From contig NZ_JAZHSD010000001.1 in assembly GCF_036924745.1 (NCBI RefSeq), positions 1,426,001 to 1,490,000 of the forward strand: DNA of 64,000 nt, read 5' to 3'. The notes beneath the pieces were generated by a model, which did no database searches, was not told where the DNA came from, and was given only the letters and a program-made list of their open reading frames with translations. The translations under genes were made by a program, and so were the position numbers. Of this stretch, positions 1-8,670 are shown in pieces. This DNA comes from Bradyrhizobium sp. AZCC 1693. GTDB taxonomy: Bacteria > Pseudomonadota > Alphaproteobacteria > Rhizobiales > Xanthobacteraceae. Every line of letters starts with the position of its first letter. Position 1 is the stretch's first letter.

Positions 1-1
1 G

Positions 2-544
2 ATCGCCTGGATCACCAGCCTGTCGGCCACCGGCGTGCTCAACCTCGCCCCGTTCTCCGCCTTTACCTTCGTTTCGCCGAAGCCGCCGATGCTGGCCATC
101 AGCGTCGGCCGCAAGGGTGGAATCTACAAGGATACCGCGCAGAACATCCTCAACAACGAGGAGTATGTCGTTCACATCGCGGATTCGAGCCTGATGACGG
201 CGGTGCATGAGAGCTCAACCGAGCATCCGCCAGATGTCAGCGAGGTCGAGGAATTGCGGCTGTCGACGCTGCCGGGAGAACTCATCAAGGTGCCGCGTCT
301 CGCTGCAGCGCCGGTTGCGATGGAATGCCGTTTCCGGCAGTGCCTCGAATTCGGTGAGACCCGCAGCCGGCTCATCGTCGGCGAGGTGCTGGTCTTCCAT
401 ATCAGGGATGGATTGCTGAACAACGGCAAAATCGAAACCGAGGCGCTCGATCCGATCGCCCGTATCGCGGGTCCGCGTTACGCCACGCTCGGCGAGATCG
501 TCACCCTGAAACCCGTGTTCCAGACCTCGAAAACTGAATCCTGA
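2..544 (+). CDS. Flavin reductase family protein, 5' end cut by the window edge
   Basis: The frame is open from the first bases of the window, so the gene starts upstream. The GTG at 35 is internal, because the residues before it (IAWITSLSATGVLNLAPFS) continue the fold. The patterns GVLNLAPFSAF and PPMLAISVGRKGG are typical of the FMN-binding split-barrel flavin reductase family. Known members either supply reduced FMN to a partner monooxygenase or act as flavoprotein oxidoreductases. The gene is followed after 57 bases by an FAH-family gene on the same strand, so it is probably part of the catabolic operon that runs to 3581. No partner oxygenase is visible inside the window, and it may lie upstream. 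The family call is firm; the substrate is unknown. Confidence 0.85.
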   Translation: MAWITSLSATGVLNLAPFSAFTFVSPKPPMLAISVGRKGGIYKDTAQNILNNEEYVVHIADSSLMTAVHESSTEHPPDVSEVEELRLSTLPGELIKVPRLAAAPVAMECRFRQCLEFGETRSRLIVGEVLVFHIRDGLLNNGKIETEALDPIARIAGPRYATLGEIVTLKPVFQTSKTES

Positions 545-601
545 AGCGTCGAAAGGCGCGCCGTCGCCCGCGTGAGCGGCGCTGATCCGGAGATCCACCG
601 C

Positions 602-1462
602 ATGCATCTCTTAAGTTATCTCGCAAACGGCGAGCCGCGCTTCGGCGCGGCCGTTGCCGGCGGCGTGGTTGACCTTACCCAACGGCTCGGACCGAAATGT
701 CCTGACCTTCGGACCCTGATCGCCAAGGAGGGCCTGGAAGTTGCGCGCCAAATGGTCGCCAGCCTCAAGCCAAGCCATGCGCTCGACGATCTTGTGCTGC
801 TGCCGCCGATTCCCAATCCGGAAAAACTCTGGTGCATCGGCGTCAACTACAAGGACCGCAACGCCGAGTACAAGGACAATTCGGACCTGCCGAAATATCC
901 GAGCCTGTTTGTCCGCAATCCCTCCTCGGTCGTCGGCTCCAACCAGCCGATCGAGAAGCCGAAAATCTCTGAACAGCTCGATTATGAGGGCGAGCTCGTG
1001 ATCGTGATCGGCAAGGAAGGACGGCACATCCCCCGCGAGCGCGCCTGGGACCACATCTTCGGCATGACGCTGTGCAATGAGGGCAGCGTCCGCGACTGGC
1101 TGCACCACGGCAAGTTCAACGTTACGCAAGGCAAGAATTTCGATCGCTCGGGCAGCATCGGGCCGTGGATCGTCACGTCGGACGAATGCGATCCGCGCGG
1201 GCCTCATGACATTATCACCCGCGTCAATGGCGAGGTACGCCAGAGCGATTCCACCGAGCGGCTGATGTTCCCGTTCGATTTCCTGATCGCCTACCTCTCC
1301 ACCTTTGCCACCCTCAAACCCGGCGACATGATCGCGACCGGCACGCCGACCGGCGCCGGCGCTCGTTTCACGCCGCCGCGCTGGCTCAAGCCAGGCGACG
1401 TCGTCGAGGTGGAATCCGCTGGGATCGGCATCCTTCGCAATACCGTGGCGGAGGAGCAGTAG
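602..1462 (+). CDS. Fumarylacetoacetate hydrolase family protein
   Basis: A 286-residue protein of the FAH superfamily, whose members are Mg-dependent hydrolases, decarboxylases or isomerases acting on keto-acids from aromatic ring cleavage. The catalytic core begins near residue 75 (LWCIGVNYKDRNAEY). Probable metal ligands are E129 and E131 in LDYEGELVIVIG and E160 in CNEGSVRDW, where an Asp is more usual. The C-terminal KPGDMIATGTPTGAG motif is typical. I chose ATG 602 rather than the upstream in-frame GTG 572 because GGAG lies about nine bases before it and homologous N-termini begin close to this point. It sits between the flavin reductase and a HpaH-type hydratase, which points to an isomerase/decarboxylase or hydrolase step in a meta-cleavage style pathway. 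The exact substrate cannot be read from the sequence. Confidence 0.9.
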   Translation: MHLLSYLANGEPRFGAAVAGGVVDLTQRLGPKCPDLRTLIAKEGLEVARQMVASLKPSHALDDLVLLPPIPNPEKLWCIGVNYKDRNAEYKDNSDLPKYPSLFVRNPSSVVGSNQPIEKPKISEQLDYEGELVIVIGKEGRHIPRERAWDHIFGMTLCNEGSVRDWLHHGKFNVTQGKNFDRSGSIGPWIVTSDECDPRGPHDIITRVNGEVRQSDSTERLMFPFDFLIAYLSTFATLKPGDMIATGTPTGAGARFTPPRWLKPGDVVEVESAGIGILRNTVAEEQ

Positions 1463-1465
1463 CCG

Positions 1466-2269
1466 ATGCTCGATCAACAAACCGTCGAACGGCTGGCGCA
1501 GCGCCTGGATGAGGCCGAACGCAGCAAGTCGCTGATTACCGCGTTCACGCGCGAATATCCTGATCTCACGATCGAGGACGCCTACGCCATCCAGCGCGCC
1601 TGGACGAAGCTGCAGCTCTCCCGCGGCCGCGTCGTTCGGGGGCACAAGATCGGCCTGACATCGAAAGCAATGCAGAACGCCGTCGGCATTTCCGAGCCGG
1701 ACTACGGCGTGCTGTTCGCCGACATGTTCTACCCCGACGCGTCGCCGATCCCGTTCGACCGCTTCCACGCGCCGCGGATCGAGGTCGAACTGGCCTTCGT
1801 TCTGAAGACACCGCTGAAGGGCCCCGACTGCACGCTGTTCGACGTTCTCAATGCCACCGACTACGTCACGCCGGCGCTGGAAATCCTGGAAACCCGGATG
1901 CACCGCATCGATCCCGTGACCAAGGCGCCGCGCAAGGTGATGGACACGATTTCCGACAACGCCGCGAATGCGGCGCTGGTCGTCGGTGGCCGGCCCATTC
2001 GGCCGCTCGATTTCGACCTGCGCTGGATCGGCGCGCTGTTGTTTCGCAACGGCCAGATCGAAGAGACCGGCATCGCTGCCGGGGTACTCAATCATCCCGC
2101 CAACGGCGTGGCCTGGCTCGCCGACCGGCTGGCCGCCCAGGGCGAGCACCTCGAAGCCGGCGAAGTGGTGCTGGCGGGGTCGTTTACCCGGCCGGTCGAT
2201 ATCGCCAGGGGCGACACGTTTCATGCCGACTACGGCCAGTTCGGATCGGTGTCCTGCCAGTTCGTCTGA
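1466..2269 (+). CDS. 2-oxo-hept-4-ene-1,7-dioate hydratase-like protein (HpaH/MhpD family)
   Basis: This 267-residue protein has the same length as HpaH of homoprotocatechuate degradation. It contains the family motif [12 protein letters not shown] near residue 59. The three metal-binding acids are in the expected places: E106 and E108 in [10 protein letters not shown], and E139 in ALEILETR. Family enzymes hydrate 2-hydroxy-2,4-dienoates or decarboxylate 4-oxalocrotonate. The gene starts three bases after the FAH gene stops, so the two are probably co-transcribed and act in consecutive steps. The family includes both hydratases and decarboxylases, so hydration is the best guess, not a certainty. 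Confidence 0.9.
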   Translation: MLDQQTVERLAQRLDEAERSKSLITAFTREYPDLTIEDAYAIQRAWTKLQLSRGRVVRGHKIGLTSKAMQNAVGISEPDYGVLFADMFYPDASPIPFDRFHAPRIEVELAFVLKTPLKGPDCTLFDVLNATDYVTPALEILETRMHRIDPVTKAPRKVMDTISDNAANAALVVGGRPIRPLDFDLRWIGALLFRNGQIEETGIAAGVLNHPANGVAWLADRLAAQGEHLEAGEVVLAGSFTRPVDIARGDTFHADYGQFGSVSCQFV

Positions 2270-2297
2270 ACAAGAAAGCGTCCCAGGGAGAGAAGCG

Positions 2298-2681
2298 ATG
2301 ACAAGGCGCAAGAGCATTCATATCGGCGAATTCAAGCACGCCAATCCAATTCCGAACGCCTGCCGCATCGGCAATGTCCTGATGTCCGGAGTCATCCTTG
2401 GCCGCGACCCAGCGACCGGCAAGATGCCGGAAAAGATCGAAGACCAGTGCGCCAACATGTTCGGCCACATGAAGGCGATCGTGGAGGCCGGCGGCGGGAC
2501 CACTGACGACATCATCAAAATGACCGTATGGCTGCAGGACCGCACGCAGCGCGCACCTGTCAATACCGAGTGGCTGAAGATGTTTCCCGATGAGCATTCC
2601 CGCCCCGCTCGTCATGCCCTGCAGATGGACATGGAGAACGGCGCGCTCGTGCAATGCGACTTTACGGCCGTGATCGGCTGA
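2298..2681 (+). CDS. RidA/YjgF/YER057c/UK114 family protein, possible 2-aminomuconate-type deaminase
   Basis: This 127-residue protein starts at ATG 2298, with GGGAGAG about six bases upstream. The C-terminal block carries the Arg conserved in the family (PARHALQMDM) and ends CDFTAVIG. RidA proteins hydrolyse reactive imines and enamines. Specialised members are deaminases in amino-aromatic degradation, such as 2-aminomuconate deaminase. Its place directly behind FAH and HpaH-type genes and in front of a lactonase-like hydrolase makes a dedicated catabolic deaminase more likely than a housekeeping RidA. This is an inference from context. The open frame extends far upstream, but that part overlaps the hydratase gene in another frame and is not coding. 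Confidence 0.88.
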   Translation: MTRRKSIHIGEFKHANPIPNACRIGNVLMSGVILGRDPATGKMPEKIEDQCANMFGHMKAIVEAGGGTTDDIIKMTVWLQDRTQRAPVNTEWLKMFPDEHSRPARHALQMDMENGALVQCDFTAVIG

Positions 2682-2705
2682 CCCCGCTCGAACAAGGAAC
2701 CCGAC

Positions 2706-3581
2706 ATGCCGACCTATCTTCCCTTCGATCCGAACCCGCGCCGTCCTTCAAAACTGCCGCCGCCAAAGAGCATCGACAGCCAGTTTCACGTGCTGGGTCC
2801 GTTGGACAAATATCCGGTGCGGCCCGGCGCCGCCTACCAGATGCCGACCGCGACCTGGGAAGCGGCACTTCGCGTCCACAAGGCGCTCGGCATCGAGCGC
2901 GGCATCATCGTGCAGACCACGACCTATGGCGCCGATCATTCCGTGGTCCTCGACGGCCTCGCCGCGATGGGACCGAACTACCGCGGTTGCGCCAACGCGC
3001 TGGTGTTTGCCGAAGCCGACGATGCCTATCTCGCCAAACTTCACGACGCCGGCGTGCGCGGCGCCCGCTTCAGTTTCCGGCAGGAACTGGGCGCGGTGCT
3101 CTCGGACAAGGATTTTGCGCGCGCGATCGCGCGCATTCGCGAACTCGGCTGGTACGCAAAAATCCAGCCGGAGAAGGACGGCATCGTCTCGAGCGTTGCC
3201 AAATACGAAGATCTCGACGTACCCGTGCTGATCGACCACATGGCCCGCCCTGACCCTGTGCGCGGCAAGGAAGATCCGAATTTGCAAAAGATGCTGGAGC
3301 TGCTGTCGAAGGGCAATTTCTGGGTCATGCTGTCGCTCGGGGAAAAGACGTCGAAAAAAGGCCCGCCCTGGGACGACGTCATTCCGATCGCGCGCGCCTA
3401 TATCGACGCCGCCCCCGACCGCTGCGTGTGGGCAAGCGACTGGCCGCATCCGGTTTCGGTGGTGCAGCCGCCCAATGACGCCGACCTGCTCGAACTGCTC
3501 TATCGCTACGTTGCTGACGAGGCCGAACTGCGGAAGATCCTGGTGAGCAATCCGGCCAAGCTGTTCGGCTACGAGAACTAG
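2706..3581 (+). CDS. Amidohydrolase 2 family protein, resembles 2-pyrone-4,6-dicarboxylate lactonase
   Basis: A 291-residue TIM-barrel hydrolase of the COG3618/Amidohydro_2 group, to which the PDC lactonase LigI belongs. The N-terminal active-site motif reads DSQFHVLGP (residues 24-32), so the usual first His of H-x-H is Gln 26. H178 (VLIDHMARPD) and D245 (WASDWPHP) match the conserved downstream His and the catalytic Asp. The gene begins 24 bases after the RidA gene and closes the operon. A lactone or cyclic intermediate derived from ring cleavage is the likely substrate. The Gln substitution may mean a shifted specificity. The long open frame on the opposite strand is a GC-driven shadow. 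Confidence 0.85.
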   Translation: MPTYLPFDPNPRRPSKLPPPKSIDSQFHVLGPLDKYPVRPGAAYQMPTATWEAALRVHKALGIERGIIVQTTTYGADHSVVLDGLAAMGPNYRGCANALVFAEADDAYLAKLHDAGVRGARFSFRQELGAVLSDKDFARAIARIRELGWYAKIQPEKDGIVSSVAKYEDLDVPVLIDHMARPDPVRGKEDPNLQKMLELLSKGNFWVMLSLGEKTSKKGPPWDDVIPIARAYIDAAPDRCVWASDWPHPVSVVQPPNDADLLELLYRYVADEAELRKILVSNPAKLFGYEN

Positions 3582-3699
3582 GGCGTGGCGCTCATAAGCG
3601 CGTAGCCAGATACGAGATGCCTTCCGCTTTCGGCGGCACAGCGGACATAGCCCGAATTGCTGCTGGCTCGACCCGATCGCGAATGACCCATTGCGGATG

Positions 3700-4077
3700 T
3701 TAGCTGCTGCGCCGACCGCTTTTCCGCGCAAAGAGGATCAGGAGAGGATACGTCAGAGCGAGAGCGAAGATAACGTCGAACAAGTAGAGCAAAAGCGTGA
3801 ATTCTCGACTAAACGGTGCACTGGCCCCGAAAAGAGTAAACGTTTGCGCGTAGGAGAATAGTATCGGCAGGTTGAGGACGATTGCGATCGAATGACCGAC
3901 CCAACCATCTCCGCAGGTGAAGCTCTGCAGGCCCTCGGTCCAACTGCACCCAGTTGATTTCAATAGAATGGGATAAGCGACAAGCTCTAGGAGTGCCACG
4001 ATAACGGCAAATCCCAAGATGCATAAGCAAATCAGGCACACACCTCGAAATGTCGTGAGCATTGCCGACCTTGCCAT
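3700..4077 (-). CDS. Hypothetical membrane protein, three predicted membrane segments
   Basis: A 125-residue protein that I do not recognise. Hydrophobic stretches are near residues 12-36 (VCLICLCILGFAVIVALLEL), 60-75 (HSIAIVLNLPILFSYAQ) and 92-117 (LLLYLFDVIFALALTYPLLI). Two cysteines (TGCSW and FTCGD) lie in the loop after the first segment and could form a disulfide if that loop is periplasmic. Codon usage is less GC-biased than in the neighbours. It is a single gene between the catabolic operon and a palindromic repeat. No function is proposed. Confidence 0.6.
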   Translation of the reverse strand: MARSAMLTTFRGVCLICLCILGFAVIVALLELVAYPILLKSTGCSWTEGLQSFTCGDGWVGHSIAIVLNLPILFSYAQTFTLFGASAPFSREFTLLLYLFDVIFALALTYPLLILFARKSGRRSS

Positions 4078-4180
4078 CCACTAAGAGTACCAATGTTGAT
4101 ATCGACTTGCGACCGTGGCTAGTTGGCTTACGAAGCGACAGTGAGATGCTGGTAAACGGACCCTTTCACGGGGTGAGCTT

Positions 4181-4268
4181 CCGCTTCTGTGAAGGTTTGC
4201 GGACGCCGGCCCCGTGCCCGCGGCGCCACCTTCATGGGGCCGGCATCCGAAAACCTTCACAATAGCGG
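4181..4268. repeat. Long imperfect palindrome, interspersed intergenic repeat (family A)
   Basis: The 25-base arms at 4189-4213 and 4236-4260 are inverted copies with two mismatches (core GTGAAGGTTT and GCCGGCCCC). The pairing extends outward through CCGCT/AGCGG, so the whole element folds into one long hairpin. A single arm of the same family occurs at 27168-27192. The element sits in the 250-base space between two converging or neighbouring transcription units and encodes nothing. It resembles the REP/BIME type of element. Confidence 0.8.
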
Positions 4269-4328
4269 ACATCGATTGAGGCTCACCAATCAATCTCGAT
4301 TTACAAGTACGCGCCCCAGGGCGCTCGA

Positions 4329-5771
4329 TCACACCACCCGCAGCCACGGCATCACGATCAGCAGCAGGCCCGCAAAATAGATCACGCCGAAAATCAGGCC
4401 GAACTTCCAGAAATCGCCCTTCCCGATATAGCCGCTGCCGTAATACATCGGCGCCGGTCCCGTCGCATAGGGCGAGATCACGCCCATCAGGCCGAGCGAA
4501 TAGACGCAGAGCAGCGTCAGCGTCGGCATCGACAGTCCGGGAATGCTGCTGCCGACCGCCAGCACCACCGGCAACACCGCCGCCGCATGCGAGGTGATGC
4601 TGGAAAAGAAATAGTGGACCCAGAAGAAGAACGAGACGAGCAGGATCATCCCGACCGTCGGACCGAGGCCAGCCAGCTCCTTGGCGTAGCCTTCCGCCAC
4701 CCATTTGATGAAGCCGATTTCGTTCAGGCCCGATGACAGCGTCAACAGCGAGGTGAAATAGAAGAACACTTCCCACGCGCTCTTTTCGCGAACGATGTCC
4801 TCGAACTCAATCACTCCGGTCAACAGCATCAGCGAGATCACGACAAAGACCACCATGGTCGCGTTGATGAAGTTCGACCCTACTAGCGGCAGGCTGATGG
4901 TGGGATTGGAACCGCAGATCCACAGGAACATCGCCAGCAGCACCAGCGCAGCCATGATCCATTCGTTGCGCGACAGCGGCCCCATCGTCTTGAGCTCGTT
5001 CGAACTCCATTCGACGATTTCGGGGCTTTCCTTCACCTCCGGCCGGCAGATCATGTAACTCAACAGCGGCACCAGGATCAGAAGCAGGATACCGAGCGGC
5101 GCAAAGCCGATGAACCATTGCGACCAGCCGACGTCGACGCCTGCGATCTTCCTGGCGATGGAGAGCGCGGCCGCATTCGGCGCCAGCGCGGTCAGGAACA
5201 GCGAGCTCGTCACCGCGGTGGTCGCAAACGCCGTCCACATCACATAGGTGCCGATCCTGCCCGCCGTCGGCCCCGGTTCGGAGCCGTAGATGCGCGGGAT
5301 GTTGCTGACGATCGGATAGATGGTGCCGCCGCTACGTGCGGTGTTGGACGGCGTCGCCGGCGCCAGCACGAGGTCGGAGAAGGCGACCGCATAGCCGAGC
5401 CCGATGGTTCGGCGGCCGAGACTATGCACCAGCAGAAGCGCGAGCCGGCGGCCGAGCCCGCTCTTGCGGTAGCCGATCGAGAACACGAAGGCGCCGACGA
5501 TCAGCCACACCGTGCTTTCGGAAAAGCCGCCCAGCATCCAGCGCAGCGCCTTGTTGGGGTCGTGCTCGACATATCCCGAGATCCCCGCGAACGTCAGACC
5601 GATCACGCCGACGGCGCCCACCGGCATCGATTCCAGGATGAGTGCGGCGATCACGGCCGCAAAGATCGCAAAATAATGCCACTGATTGGCGTTGAGGCCG
5701 GCTGGAACCGGCACGAGATAGAGCGCCAGCCAGATCAATAGCGGTACAACGGTCTTCCAGGTGATTTTCAC
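4329..5771 (-). CDS. DASS-family anion permease (divalent anion:Na+ symporter / CitT-type)
   Basis: This 480-residue protein has about a dozen hydrophobic segments. It also has the two family signature sites: [12 protein letters not shown] around residue 138 and [12 protein letters not shown] around residue 393. These are the SNT-type substrate- and Na-binding motifs of DASS/SLC13 carriers. Characterised relatives move citrate, succinate, tartrate or other di- and tricarboxylates. It lies 0.75 kb downstream of the aromatic-catabolism operon on the opposite strand, so it may import a related acid, but it has its own promoter. The ATG at 5771 is preceded by GAAAAGAGGGA in the transcript sense. 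Confidence 0.88.
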   Translation of the reverse strand: MKITWKTVVPLLIWLALYLVPVPAGLNANQWHYFAIFAAVIAALILESMPVGAVGVIGLTFAGISGYVEHDPNKALRWMLGGFSESTVWLIVGAFVFSIGYRKSGLGRRLALLLVHSLGRRTIGLGYAVAFSDLVLAPATPSNTARSGGTIYPIVSNIPRIYGSEPGPTAGRIGTYVMWTAFATTAVTSSLFLTALAPNAAALSIARKIAGVDVGWSQWFIGFAPLGILLLILVPLLSYMICRPEVKESPEIVEWSSNELKTMGPLSRNEWIMAALVLLAMFLWICGSNPTISLPLVGSNFINATMVVFVVISLMLLTGVIEFEDIVREKSAWEVFFYFTSLLTLSSGLNEIGFIKWVAEGYAKELAGLGPTVGMILLVSFFFWVHYFFSSITSHAAAVLPVVLAVGSSIPGLSMPTLTLLCVYSLGLMGVISPYATGPAPMYYGSGYIGKGDFWKFGLIFGVIYFAGLLLIVMPWLRVV

Positions 5772-5873
5772 GCGTCCCTCTTTTCCTCCCGGCGCTCTCC
5801 GGCCGTCCGGGACGCACCGTCTTTTTTTTACGTACGTAGCATAGGCCCTCGGCCTCCTGCTATCCTCCCACGC

Positions 5874-6548
5874 ATGACATCGCGCGAGTCAGCCGTTTCC
5901 GAAATCACCCCCGAAGTGCTGCTGCGGGCCTATGCCTGCGGCATCTTCCCGATGGCCGAGAGCGCCGGCGACCCGACGCTGTTCTGGGTCGAGCCGGAAA
6001 TGCGCGGCGTGATTCCGCTCGAGGGCTTCCGCATCGCCTCACGGCTGGCCCGCACCGTGCGCTCGGATACCTTCAGCGTTACCGTCGACACCGCCTTCAA
6101 GGCAGTCATCGCGGGCTGCGCGGCGCCGCAGCCGGGCCGCGACGACACCTGGATCAACAAGCGCATCAGGGATCTCTATATCGGGCTCCACGAGCTCGGC
6201 CATTGCCACAGCGTCGAGGTCTGGCAGGACGGCGACCTCGTCGGCGGCCTCTACGGCGTCAACCTGGGGCGCGCCTTCTTCGGGGAGAGCATGTTCCATC
6301 GCGCCCGTGATGCGTCGAAAGTGGCGCTGGTGCATCTGGTGGCGCGGCTGATCGCAGGCGGGTTCGAGCTGCTCGACACCCAATATGTCACCGAGCATCT
6401 GCGCAGCTTCGGTGCGGTCGAAATTCCAAGGCGCCGCTATCGCATGCTGCTCGACAAGGCGATCGCGGGCGAGCCTGCGGATTTTATGTGGTTACCGTCC
6501 TGCATCAGCGGCGCGGACGCGCTCGCGATTATTGCACGCAGCCCGTAG
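5874..6548 (+). CDS. aat: Leucyl/phenylalanyl-tRNA--protein transferase
   Basis: A 224-residue Aat of the N-end rule pathway, which adds Leu or Phe from aminoacyl-tRNA to proteins with N-terminal Arg or Lys and so marks them for ClpAP. Conserved blocks are [11 protein letters not shown] (residues 19-29), [10 protein letters not shown] (89-98), GHCHSVEVW (109-117) and FFGESMFH (135-142), the last being the family hallmark. The usual WWSPDPR block is present as FWVEPEMRG. The gene converges on the DUF2155 gene, with one base between the two stop codons. The clpX, clpP and lon genes are in the same window, but clpA is not. Confidence 0.96.
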   Translation: MTSRESAVSEITPEVLLRAYACGIFPMAESAGDPTLFWVEPEMRGVIPLEGFRIASRLARTVRSDTFSVTVDTAFKAVIAGCAAPQPGRDDTWINKRIRDLYIGLHELGHCHSVEVWQDGDLVGGLYGVNLGRAFFGESMFHRARDASKVALVHLVARLIAGGFELLDTQYVTEHLRSFGAVEIPRRRYRMLLDKAIAGEPADFMWLPSCISGADALAIIARSP

Positions 6549-6549
6549 C

Positions 6550-7575
6550 CTAATTCCCGAACAATCCGCCAAACAGTCCACCCGGCCGCTGCTGCGGCGG
6601 AGGCGGCGGTGGAGGAGCCTGTTGCGGCTGCGGCTGGAATTGCGGCTGCGGCGGCTGACCTGGCGGGCGCGGCGCCGCCTGCTTCGGCTGCGGCGGACGT
6701 TTTGCGGCCGGCGGCGGCGCAGCCTTCGCGGGATCCGGCTGTGCGCTGACGATGGTCTGGTCGGGGCCTTTGCAGTCGGTCAGCCAGATGTCGTAGACCG
6801 GGTGCTCGACGCCATGAAGGCCGGGGCTTGCCGCGTACATCCAGCCCGAGAATATCCGCTTCACCTCGCCCTGCAGCGTGATCTCGTCGACCTCGACAAA
6901 GGCGTCGGTGTTGGCGGCTTCCGTCGACGGCCGCGTGTAGCAGGCACTGGTCTTCACGCGCAGCGCGCCGAACTGCACGGTCTCGCCAATATCCTCGTCG
7001 AAATTGATGATGCGGCCGGTGATCTTGTCGAGGCCGGAGAAGCTCGCCTTCTTGTTGGTGATCTTGGTGGCTGGCGGCTCGGACACGACCTCGTCGCCGG
7101 GCTGCAGGGTCGCTGGCGATTGCGGCACGCCCTTGGCTGGTGGCGGTTGGCGCTGGCCCGGCGGCGCATTGGCGACGCCCGGCTGGCCCGGCTGCGGCGG
7201 CTGAACCGCAACACCCGGCTGCGTGCCCTGGGGAGCAACGGTCGTTCCCGGCGGCGGCGGCAGCGGCTGCGACTGGAAGCTTCCCGGCGGCGGCGCGCCC
7301 TGCCCCGGCGGCGGACGGTTCGGGGTCGGCAGCAGGCGGCCGCGCGGCAGTTCCGGCACTTCCTCGTCGTCGTCGGGGAATGGTTGCTGCTGCTGATTAC
7401 CGCGCGGAATGGCGCCCGGCGGCCGCAGCGGCGGATCGGAAAAGATATTGCCGATCTGCGCCTGCGCCGGCGGCACAAGCGAGGTCGTAGTGGCGGCGAT
7501 CAGGGCCGCAAGACCGGTCAGGGCAATGGTTCGAAGCATCTCGCGGCTTTTACAGGCGAATCGGGCTCGCGACAT
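6550..7575 (-). CDS. DUF2155 domain-containing, proline-rich secreted protein
   Basis: A 341-residue protein in three parts. A signal peptide begins at the in-frame ATG at 7539 (MLRTIALTGLAALI, cleavage near AQAQ). A Pro/Gln-rich low-complexity region follows, up to about residue 150. The DUF2155 core runs from about 165 to 275 (ITNKKASFSGLDKITGRI, YAASPGLHGVEHPVYDIW), and a second Pro-rich tail ends GGLFGGLFGN. The core is a periplasmic domain of unknown function, known to me mainly in alphaproteobacteria, often near aat. The start may be 7539 rather than 7575, because the signal peptide begins there. The mature protein is probably periplasmic or envelope-associated. Confidence 0.85.
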   Translation of the reverse strand: MSRARFACKSREMLRTIALTGLAALIAATTTSLVPPAQAQIGNIFSDPPLRPPGAIPRGNQQQQPFPDDDEEVPELPRGRLLPTPNRPPPGQGAPPPGSFQSQPLPPPPGTTVAPQGTQPGVAVQPPQPGQPGVANAPPGQRQPPPAKGVPQSPATLQPGDEVVSEPPATKITNKKASFSGLDKITGRIINFDEDIGETVQFGALRVKTSACYTRPSTEAANTDAFVEVDEITLQGEVKRIFSGWMYAASPGLHGVEHPVYDIWLTDCKGPDQTIVSAQPDPAKAAPPPAAKRPPQPKQAAPRPPGQPPQPQFQPQPQQAPPPPPPPQQRPGGLFGGLFGN

Positions 7576-7670
7576 AGTACAGACTTATCCGCCGCTCGCG
7601 TCCCATCCGGTTAACACGGCGAATACGGCGCGGAAAGGGCGGCTTGCCCCCTTCCCGCCGCACTCGACCG

Positions 7671-7776
7671 TGGCCCCGAAAGGCGGAAACCGGCTTTCGA
7701 TAGTCGCGCCATGATCTCGATCATGGCCCCGAAAGGCGGAAATCGGCTTTCGATAGCCACGCCATGATCTAGTCAC
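7671..7776. repeat. Tandem duplication of a 53-base unit
   Basis: Two adjacent copies start at 7671 and 7724 with TGGCCCCGAAAGGCGGAAA and run through GGCTTTCGATAG to CCATGATCT. They differ at a handful of positions. The unit lies between the start of the DUF2155 gene and the SDR gene, 110 bases before the latter. No coding capacity is seen. Confidence 0.75.
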
Positions 7777-7885
7777 GCCCCGTTTCAGATGAAATAGTCG
7801 CTCCGGTTCGCGCGAGGTGCCCATCCTTGGCGCGAAAACCACCAAAATCCGGGATAACCGGAGGAGCGAGAGGAAACCTTAAGAC

Positions 7886-8665
7886 ATGCCCGATCGAATT
7901 CGCCTCGATGGCCGGGTTGCCGTCGTGACCGGCGCGGCCGGCGTCATCGGAACCGCGACCATTCGCCTGCTGGCCGAACGCGGCGCCCGCATCGTCGCCG
8001 TCGACCGCAGGGAGCAGGATCTTGCGGCCGCCATCAAGGACCTGCCCGCCTCCGCCGAAGCGCTCGCGGTGACGGCGGACGTCACAAGCGAGGACGAAGT
8101 CGCGGAATATGTCCGCGCCACCGTCGACAGGTTCGGCACGATCGATGCCTTCTACAACAACGCCGGCATCGAGGGCGACATCAAGCCGATCCCGGAATAT
8201 TCGCTGGAGAGTTTTCGGCGCGTGCTCGACGTCAACGTGGTCGGCGTCTTTCTCGGCATGAAGCATGTGCTGCCGGTGATGCTGAAACAGAACAAGGGCA
8301 GCATCATCAACACCGCCTCGATTGCCGGCTTGATCGGCTCGCCGATGATCGCCGTCTACAGCGCCAGCAAGCACGCGGTGATCGGGCTGACCAAGAGCGC
8401 CGCCTGGGAATGCACCGGCACCGGCGTGCGGGTCAATTGCATCTGCCCCGGCCTGATCGACAGCCGGATGCTGAGCACAATCCTGGAGGGCCGCAATCCC
8501 TGCAATGAGCCGCCGCCGAACGAGAAGATCGTCGACCGGATTCCGGCGCGGCGGCTCGGACAGGCGTCCGAAGTCGCCTCCGTCGTGGCGTTCCTGGCCT
8601 CCGACGAGGCGAGCTACGTCTCAGGCTCCGCCTACACCGTCGACGGCGGCCGCACTGCAGCCTAG
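7886..8665 (+). CDS. SDR-family NAD(P)-dependent oxidoreductase
   Basis: A classical short-chain dehydrogenase of 259 residues. It has the cofactor motif TGAAGVIG (15-22), NNAG (91-94), the catalytic S145 in NTASIAG, Y158 and K162 in YSASK, and a C-terminal SGSAYTVDGG typical of the family. D40 at the end of the second strand favours NAD(H). It may form a unit with the esterase gene 136 bases downstream, although a palindromic repeat separates them. The substrate is unknown; such enzymes oxidise secondary alcohols or reduce ketones. Confidence 0.9.
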   Translation: MPDRIRLDGRVAVVTGAAGVIGTATIRLLAERGARIVAVDRREQDLAAAIKDLPASAEALAVTADVTSEDEVAEYVRATVDRFGTIDAFYNNAGIEGDIKPIPEYSLESFRRVLDVNVVGVFLGMKHVLPVMLKQNKGSIINTASIAGLIGSPMIAVYSASKHAVIGLTKSAAWECTGTGVRVNCICPGLIDSRMLSTILEGRNPCNEPPPNEKIVDRIPARRLGQASEVASVVAFLASDEASYVSGSAYTVDGGRTAA

Positions 8666-8670
8666 CGTCG

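Noticed and set aside
611..2317. A 568-codon antisense frame across the FAH and hydratase genes
   Set aside because: It is a GC-driven shadow of two genes with clear motifs on the other strand.
3590..3700. A possible dispersed repeat after the lactonase-like gene
   Set aside because: Its translation resembles junk frames seen near repeats in this lineage, but no second copy is present in the window, so it cannot be supported.
2748..3731. A 327-codon antisense frame across the lactonase-like gene
   Set aside because: No domain, no ribosome site, and the sense strand carries a recognisable hydrolase.
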